Source: Onchidella celtica (taxonomy: Eukaryota; Mollusca; Gastropoda; Systellommatophora; Onchidiidae). Taken from it: a stretch of 64,000 nt of DNA. A program made the translations under genes and the position numbers. The stretch spans positions 66,045,980 to 66,109,979 of the forward strand of contig OZ007569.1 in NCBI GenBank assembly GCA_963931925.1. The letters are read 5' to 3'. This document shows positions 58,801 to 64,000 of the stretch, one piece after another (the stretch's first letter is position 1; the number at the start of each line of letters is the position of its first letter). The notes under the pieces were generated by a model that had not been told where the DNA came from, searched no databases, and saw only the letters and a list, made by a program, of their open reading frames with translations.

Positions 58801-60379
58801 AGGACAGGACAAAGTCTTCCATATAAATATGTTAAAGCAGTACCTGTCCGACGATGATAATCGACAGAATAATCGCCGAAATGTGATTGCTCAGGCCAAT
58901 GCGGCCTTAGTTTCAGTTGACGATGATGATCCTATTAAGATTGAGAATTCAATCCCCGCACTTCGATCTTCTGAAAACACTTCGGATGTGAATATAAATC
59001 CAGATTTATCTGAATCGCAAAGACAAGATTTAAGAGATTTGCTTGACGAGTTTACTACAGTCTTTACTGATCTACCAGGTAATACTTCTTTGGTACAGCA
59101 TGTTATAAGATTAAAGACGGATATACCCGTCTTTGTTAAACCATACCCGCGTCCGCTGCACGCACAAGAGACTATAATATCCGAGGTACGTAACATGTTT
59201 CACCTAGGAGTGATAGAGCGATCGACGAGTCCGTATAACTCACCAATCGTCTTAGTGAAGAAAAAAGATGATACCGTGCGTTTTTGTATTGACTATCGTA
59301 AACTTAATGAGGTTACGATATATGACGCGGAACCGATTCCCAACCAGGAGAATCTTTTTGCTCAGTTAGCTAGAGCAACGATTTTTTCTAAAATTGATCT
59401 TTCCAAAGGTTATTGGCAAATTCCGCTTGATGAGAATAGCAAGCAATATACCGCTTTTCAGACTCCGTTGGGTCTTATGCACTGGCGCTATATGCCTTTC
59501 GGGTTAGTTACAGCCCCTGCTACTTTCGCCCGTATGATGACAATATTACTCCAGGGTATGAATTCCGTATTGTCGTATTTTGACGACATTTGTATTTATG
59601 AAACCGATTGGTCGGGCCACCTCGCAGCCCTACGACAAGTTTTTATTGCTCTTCGTCGAGCTGGCCTTACGGCGAAACCCAGTAAGGTATTTTTAGGATA
59701 TAATGAAATTAATTTTCTGGGCCATACAATTGCCCACGGCGTTCAGACTCCTGATGACAAGAAGATAACTACCATCTTAAAGCTCCAACCTCCTCGAACT
59801 AAGAAAGAAGTTCGTAGTTTATTGGGCTTTCTTAACTATTATAGGAAATTCATTCCAAATTTTTCTTCGCTTACAGCTCCGTTATCGGACCTCACAAGAA
59901 AGAATTTTCCTAATAAAGTGAAATGGACAACCGAATGTGCTGATACACTTCGTACCGTTCAACAACTGTTTTCCACCTCCCCCATTCTCATACTGCCAGA
60001 CATAAACCAAATATTTATTGTCCGCACTGATGCGTCGGACAAGGGATTGGGTGCTGTGTTATTACAGGAACGAGACGATACCTTGCGGCCATGTCTATAC
60101 GCCAGCCGCAAGTTGCTAGATAGGGAATGCCGCTATGCAATTATCGAGCGAGAGTGCCTCGCTATCATTTTTGCTGTAAACGCATTTTCGAGATATCTAC
60201 TTATGTCCGAGTTTATAATTGAAACGGACCATCGTCCGTTGTTATTCTTAAAGACTAACAGGGCTAAAAATGCTCGATTAACGAGGTGGAGTCTTGCACT
60301 CCAGGAATACCGCTTTGTTATCCGGTCTATCCCGGGCGGTGACAATTCCCAAGCTGATATTTTGTCACGTCTCATTTAA
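55886..60379 (+). CDS. gag-pol: Gag-Pol polyprotein (Gag-PR-IN-RT-RNase H), intact
   Basis: 1,497 codons from ATG to TAA in one frame, encoding the structural and enzymatic proteins of an LTR retrotransposon that replicates by reverse transcription in cytoplasmic particles. Domains: charged Arg/Glu-rich N-terminus (about 30-85), capsid-like region (about 100-270), Arg/Pro-rich stretch, CCHC zinc knuckle (C-x2-C-x4-H-x4-C from about 391), aspartic protease with DSG at 465-467 and ADIIIGN downstream, integrase H2C2 module (about 645-685), integrase core Asp717, Asp776, Glu812, integrase C-terminal segment, RT (about 1090-1300, YFDD 1231-1234), RNase H (Asp1382 in RTDAS; TDHRPLLF later). It ends shortly after QADILSR with no integrase behind it, so the IN-RT-RH order is certain. 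All checked catalytic residues are present; no env. No frameshift is needed between gag and pol. Confidence 0.95.
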   Translation: MAEFLKYLESAKVLGIPEEERAAWCERQVQQDREREDRKESREREREKEVEKEKEREREREKEEREREKEREREKERQHELAMKKLEQQSLVTPTTATNAYATKPKLPAFNEKLDRIDAYLHRFELHAKCVGWQPAMYSSCLSNLLTGKALEVFHSLKVEDANDYDKLKTALLKRFQHTEDGFHQRFRACKPEPSENFSTYVNRLKHYLDRWIELANVTTGNYSQLYDLVLKDQIYTACHSDLVAHLKERAPTSSEEMTSCAERYASAHPNRPLAKPSTTTPCYANVSKGAPTGHDRSRPTRRQAPNPRSQSEPPFCRQRDFPNRGNASPRRGYQTYSFYEPRPYYRGNYPGQQYNRPQGPPRRVHFDNSYNYNRPQSLPYRGNDPNRTICFRCNRVGHIQRFCNEKMEAANACSVKSTPYETDGHSKSSSQSKTIPVMSALHELGELTFYQGRVNAIRASVLRDSGCTTIGVRQSLVRPTQFLDKEVTCITFGGSVERFRLAEVYIDTPFLTGIVTACVLPNPVADIIIGNVPQVNKFPIGNLEIWTEDESVACATTRLQSSRRADSPLSNPTIEVNITSSAFHDEQHSDPTLKHLFAKVDPTAPDTSKFLIKDDLLYRNFRSKREAVMQLVVPRSFRRDIIRLAHDTSLAGHQGKARTKSRILSQFFWPSIYADVNRFVSTCDVCQRRTPKGRASRAPLQEMPMVSRPFERVAVDIVGPLHKSDRGHRFILSVIDYATRWPEAIPLKDISADHVAEALITIFSRLGFPLEILSDRGPQFTPELFKKVLELVGIKQRLTSPYHPQSNGCCERWNATMKSMLARVSADKPSDWDRQLPAILFAYRELPNASTGFSPFELLYGRKPRGPMAILHDLFAGSDTDDNDTRSAYQYVVDLRQRILNACQLAQKSSAAHASLYKQYRDQGSRLRTLAVGDQTLVLLPETKNKLLLTWKGPFKVLKRLSRVNYLIKIRGQDKVFHINMLKQYLSDDDNRQNNRRNVIAQANAALVSVDDDDPIKIENSIPALRSSENTSDVNINPDLSESQRQDLRDLLDEFTTVFTDLPGNTSLVQHVIRLKTDIPVFVKPYPRPLHAQETIISEVRNMFHLGVIERSTSPYNSPIVLVKKKDDTVRFCIDYRKLNEVTIYDAEPIPNQENLFAQLARATIFSKIDLSKGYWQIPLDENSKQYTAFQTPLGLMHWRYMPFGLVTAPATFARMMTILLQGMNSVLSYFDDICIYETDWSGHLAALRQVFIALRRAGLTAKPSKVFLGYNEINFLGHTIAHGVQTPDDKKITTILKLQPPRTKKEVRSLLGFLNYYRKFIPNFSSLTAPLSDLTRKNFPNKVKWTTECADTLRTVQQLFSTSPILILPDINQIFIVRTDASDKGLGAVLLQERDDTLRPCLYASRKLLDRECRYAIIERECLAIIFAVNAFSRYLLMSEFIIETDHRPLLFLKTNRAKNARLTRWSLALQEYRFVIRSIPGGDNSQADILSRLI

Positions 60380-61057
60380 ATTCCTATTAAAGAGTGTTGT
60401 GTCTTGTATTGGGGTTGGATAGTGCTTGTCCCCCTCAATTCTAGACGGTGGATGGATTCACATTTATCTTGTTCATTACTTTATGAACCATTTTTACAAT
60501 CCTTTTTTTTGTGAATATCCTTTTTCCACCAGCGTCATTCCTGACTGTGACCTGAACTTCTGGCAAACCTGACGCCCTTGTCAGCGGGTCAATGAGATGA
60601 AGACATGGCAAACCAAGCTACCAGAGCTACTGCTGCCATTGGATACCACAGTATTTTAATTAACAATATATTGTGTGTCAATGTGTATATAAGCAGCAAT
60701 TTTGTGTGTTGACTAAATAATTATGAGCCTATTCCTTCAGTAAGGCTTCATTATTTGATAATAGTTATACTTTAATCCAGCAGTATACAGTGATATACTC
60801 ATTATTATTATAGATGTTTCTGAGAATTTTGATTGTGTGCAGTAAGAATGTTTAAATAGAATAAATTCTATAGAACGTGGCATCAATAATTGGTGCTTTT
60901 TGTCCATCCAGTATGCACGTTCTTAGTTAGATTTTTCTTCTCAAGCTTAAGACTCATTTTTCTACGGTACTACTTAAGCCCCTACCACAATAACTTTGGG
61001 ATTTCTTGGATCTTATCGTGTAAATTTTTCTTAAAATTTTCACTGGGGTGGGGGATA
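60380..61057 (+). other. 3' UTR and polypurine tract of the intact element
   Basis: Close to the array 3' UTR by eye. The tract GGGGTGGGGGATA ends at 61057 and has two more bases before TGTCAGG than in the array. Confidence 0.8.
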
Positions 61058-62286
61058 TGTCAGGGTTAGGATTTGAATTACCGTGCTAGGTCACGCATTG
61101 TTTATTACATGGCATCATTGATTTTAGCCAGTGCGAACGTCCTTGAACTATTCCCGTGGACAGTTTGTTTTTGTAACGCTTTTCTTAGAGATGGAAAGAA
61201 AGTGGGTCAAGATAGAACGAATGGATAAATTAACAGTGACGATGCAGTTTGCAACCCCGTGGGTTGGGTGTACTTTAACAGGGAAAGACGGGGCGAATAA
61301 GGAGTGAATAAATTCGTACATAAAACGTTTAGGGTGTAGAGACTTTGCGAAGGGTTTTGATATAGTTTAATAACTTTGTCTGTTACTATTAATAGAATCT
61401 AGTGGCGCTGCGAGCGGAGCTCGAAGTGGATGCACCAATCAAATTTGAGCAGTCACGTGGACTTGCAGAAGATTTGGCCGAAGCCATCTTGAGATTTAAT
61501 CACTTCCATGTAGATCTTTCCAGCTACGAGGGTGGTCGGCTAATACGGTTCAGCCAGAGAGAACCAACAGACTGTTAACGTCATGTCTATGTCCTGGATA
61601 GACAATGAAAATAATCCACAGCTATTTTCTCCAGTTCCCTGAAATCGTTTCAGGGAACCAATCGTAAGTGGCATCCCAATGATTCGAGATGATGTGAATC
61701 TGACCCTAACTTTCCAGTAGAAGTGCGACCAAAGGAATGCAAGACCATAAAGTTTTACTTGCAATTAAGATCTAGAAAGAGTGACTGATATACACATTTG
61801 TAAATTGTAATTGATGTGTCTGGATGAGGCTGGGGATTGCCAGCCCATCCTAGAACAGATCTAGATCTATCTAACTACGTCAGTGTGTCTTGACGGTTTG
61901 ATCCTTTATAAGCAGTTAAATGAGTTAATATTGTCGTCTGAGACCTAAGTATATCATTTGTGAGATAGTAGGCAGTCTATATTTCTGAAGATAAATAATT
62001 ACTAAGTAAACTGTGAATGAATCAGAATGATATAGAGCTTCAAATCTCTTAAGACTCTAGAGGAGATTTATAGTTATTGTTAGGTATTTTAGGTAATAAA
62101 TTTGTGGCCTTACAAGGTCCTTGATATAACTTACTCGAAATTGTTATTAGTGTATGTGGCATGGTATGGCAGAGTAATTGTAAAACCTCTCGATATTTTA
62201 TTAAATGCAGTCGAACACCTAAATTCCATAATTTAGTAATCCCCATCGTAACACACGAGGGCACACCCCTTTTTGAACTCGTAACA
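61058..62286 (+). repeat. 3' LTR of the intact element
   Basis: Starts TGTCAGGG and ends CTCGTAACA. It lacks 65 bp found in the 5' LTR (54795-54860 region), and differs at a few other bases including CCTTACA for CCCTACA. If the two LTRs came from one insertion, the deletion is later; otherwise they derive from two insertions. Confidence 0.85.
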
Positions 62287-62677
62287 GATGGCCTCCGGCC
62301 AACGAGTAGCGTAGTCAATAAGGGACAGTATACATCGGTGGCCTCTGTCCGATTTCTCCAGAGGCCCAACAATATCTACGGCTACGCGCTGGAACGGTGT
62401 GGAAACCAATGGCATTTCCTGTAAGGGGGTCCGCGATGCTCTTCCCTTAGGGGTTCGTTTTTGACATATGTCACATGTTGACACAAAACGGTTAACATCC
62501 GCATAAACGCTAGGCCAAAAGAACTGAGGCAATATCTGCGATTTAGTTCTAGCTTTTCCTTGGTGGCCTGATAACGAAGTGTCATGTGCTATACGGAGTA
62601 TGTCGCGTCGGAAGGATCTTTAAACAACGAGTTGAAGGATTGTCTCACGTTTACCTCGGAAGTTCCGGTGTAACAGG
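62287..62677 (-). pseudogene. pol: Upstream integrase part of the minus-strand relative, with 257-bp duplicate
   Basis: 62287-62543 repeats 53519-53775. Beyond it the minus strand continues into the integrase N-terminal zinc module (AHDTSLSGHQGKARTKSQILP) and LLHRNFRGKR. A TAA (62622-62620) replaces the Pro codon of LVVPRSF, a nonsense lesion. Similarity stops near 62677, where the palindromic repeat block begins. Protease, Gag and the other LTR of this element are not seen. Confidence 0.8.
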
Positions 62678-62679
62678 CC

Positions 62680-62830
62680 AAAATATACCCCCCGCCCAGA
62701 CTATACCCGGGGTTAAACTGGCCTAGCCCAGAATATACCCCGGGGTATATTCTGGGCTAGGCCAGTTTATACCCCGGGGTTACTTTGGGCTAGGCCAGAC
62801 TATACCCCCCCAGTCCAGATTATACCCCCT
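62680..62830. repeat. Palindromic TATACCCC/GGGCTAGGCCAG repeat block
   Basis: A perfect 56-bp palindrome (62714-62769) is centred on CCCC|GGGG, with arms containing CTGGCCTAGCCCAGAATATA and its complement. With one indel the pairing extends further on both sides. Around it the words TATACCCC and GGGCTAGGCCAG recur as direct and inverted copies. The class of repeat is unknown. Confidence 0.85.
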
Positions 62831-64000
62831 ACTTTTTTTTTAAAAACAAGTCAAGACCACAGTTTATTTCAGTCTGTTTTTCATCACTGTCATCAGATAT
62901 CATATTAATACAAACATGAACACAGTCTTGACACCAACAAGTCATAATGCAAGTTAGAGAAAAAAATAATAACAGTTTATTTCAGCCTTAGTTTACTTTG
63001 GTGTACATACATACATTCTCGACTCCTGTAAATCATGATACATTTTAGAAGGAACAAACATGCATTAAAATGCACTGATATACAAAAGAGTTGAGTATCC
63101 ATTCAAACTGACATGATTAGACTTCCGCATTAATTTCATTCATGTGTGTTGATGATATTATTATTATTATTATTATTATTTTGATAGTTGGTTGGCCATG
63201 AGTAAAACATGCATCGTATTTTTTGTTACAATGATGTAGAGAGAAAAGGCCAGAAAAGAGCACACAGAAAAAAAAAAAAAAAAACATAATGATAATCCAA
63301 CTGACAGATAGTACAATTCCATCATCCAGCAGACATAAAACTAAATGTTTGCGACTGATGAACTCCACCTGTCCAGATCCACTTGAAACGTTACAGAATG
63401 CTAACCAATAATAATGATAACAATAAGAACACGAAATCATGTTATTTACTCTTGAAAATATAGAGAAATATCAATATCAGAATCATCATCATCATCTTGG
63501 AAATTGCAAAGATATGAGAGGGTGTGTAAAAATGGCAGCGTAGGCCTACAAATCATTCTAGAATTTATAAGCAGCAATGTATGTGTATCAACTATATATA
63601 AAAAACGTGTTAAATCTTTTCAAATATTCAAGTAAAACTGGACAGAAAGCTTTAGTGAAATAGCCTTGACAGTTGTGTAAGCCGACAGAGTAAGTCCACT
63701 GAGACAAAAGTAGTGCGTTGTAAAAGGTAATTAGATCTATAGAATGTTGAGGTCAAATTCAATGGATCGTGTTACATTAACAGTATTTCTTGTTAGTGAG
63801 TATCATTCTTTGATAGGTTATTTGTAGAAAGATATACATTTCATGCACATTACGGTTTAAGACACTGGATTAGTTTGCCAGGCTTTTGAAAGATTGAACC
63901 TATGTGTTGTAGTGAATAAGGGTATGTCACTTGCGAGTGAAATAATAATAATAAAAAAAAAGACCTTGTCCGTCTTTACCTTCCTCAGCTTAACACGTCC
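62831..64000. other. AT-rich end of window with simple repeats
   Basis: Contains (TTA)n at about 63158-63181, an A-run at about 63269-63284 and short ATC/ATA repeats. No coding region or recognised element is seen. Confidence 0.5.

Larger units (their letters stand above)
53776..62286 (+). mobile_element. Apparently intact Gmr1-like LTR retrotransposon nested in the minus-strand relative
   Basis: An 8.5-kb element: 5' LTR, leader with hairpins, a single 1,497-codon gag-pol frame, 3' UTR, polypurine tract, 3' LTR. The flanks are the minus-strand integrase of the host element, repeated for 257 bp (53519-53775 and 62287-62543) with one mismatch noticed, instead of a 5-bp duplication. The two LTRs are nearly identical apart from a 65-bp deletion in the 3' copy and a few substitutions. 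Confidence 0.9.

Noticed and set aside
53776..62286. An env gene, which would make the element retrovirus-like
   Set aside because: Only 678 bp of non-coding sequence lies between the pol stop and the 3' LTR, and no membrane-protein frame is present.

Overview
The window looks like a metazoan, probably lophotrochozoan and perhaps molluscan, nuclear genome. Genes are sparse and split by GT/AG introns, the intergenic DNA is AT-rich, there is a class A receptor of the kind expanded in invertebrates, and retroelements fill more than half of the sequence. The organism is inferred from content only; nothing here fixes the species.

The left third (1-17.7 kb) is host DNA. It holds two small candidate membrane-protein genes arranged head to head (minus strand 1767-2638, plus strand 6690-8555). 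Each starts with a 26-codon signal-peptide exon ending in phase 0, followed by an exon with a short Cys-containing ectodomain and one transmembrane helix. Next come a single-exon rhodopsin-like GPCR whose N-terminus is frameshifted (14652-15627) and a decayed THAP-domain exon (16273-16618).

The centre (17768-44677) is one 26.9-kb insertion flanked by a single 5-bp target-site duplication, CCAGA. It is a head-to-tail array LTR-int-LTR-int-LTR-int-LTR-int-LTR with a 6,407-bp period. The units are Ty3/gypsy-type by sequence, but pol is ordered integrase - reverse transcriptase - RNase H, the Ty1/copia-like order known from Gmr1-like elements. All four units lack capsid, nucleocapsid and protease and carry the same RNase H Asp-to-Gly change. 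The fourth also has a 1-bp deletion just after the RT active site. Their 5' leader holds six short hairpins built on a GCAGTG/CACTGC stem.

To the right are a pogo/Tigger-like MITE (44804-45623), two degenerate exon-like fragments that may be the C-terminal part of the same THAP-family gene (45934-46747), a diverged minus-strand solo LTR (48114-49525), and a second copy of an unclassified dispersed repeat also present near 9.85 kb.

The last part is a nest. A minus-strand relative with deleted RT/RNase H and an unrelated LTR (about 50.6-62.68 kb) is interrupted by an apparently intact element of the main family (53776-62286) with a 1,497-codon gag-PR-IN-RT-RH frame. The host element is duplicated for 257 bp at the insertion instead of the usual few bases. 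This is followed by a 56-bp perfect palindrome and simple-sequence DNA. The intact element is a plausible source of proteins for relatives such as the array units, although the array may have grown by LTR-LTR unequal exchange rather than by new insertions.
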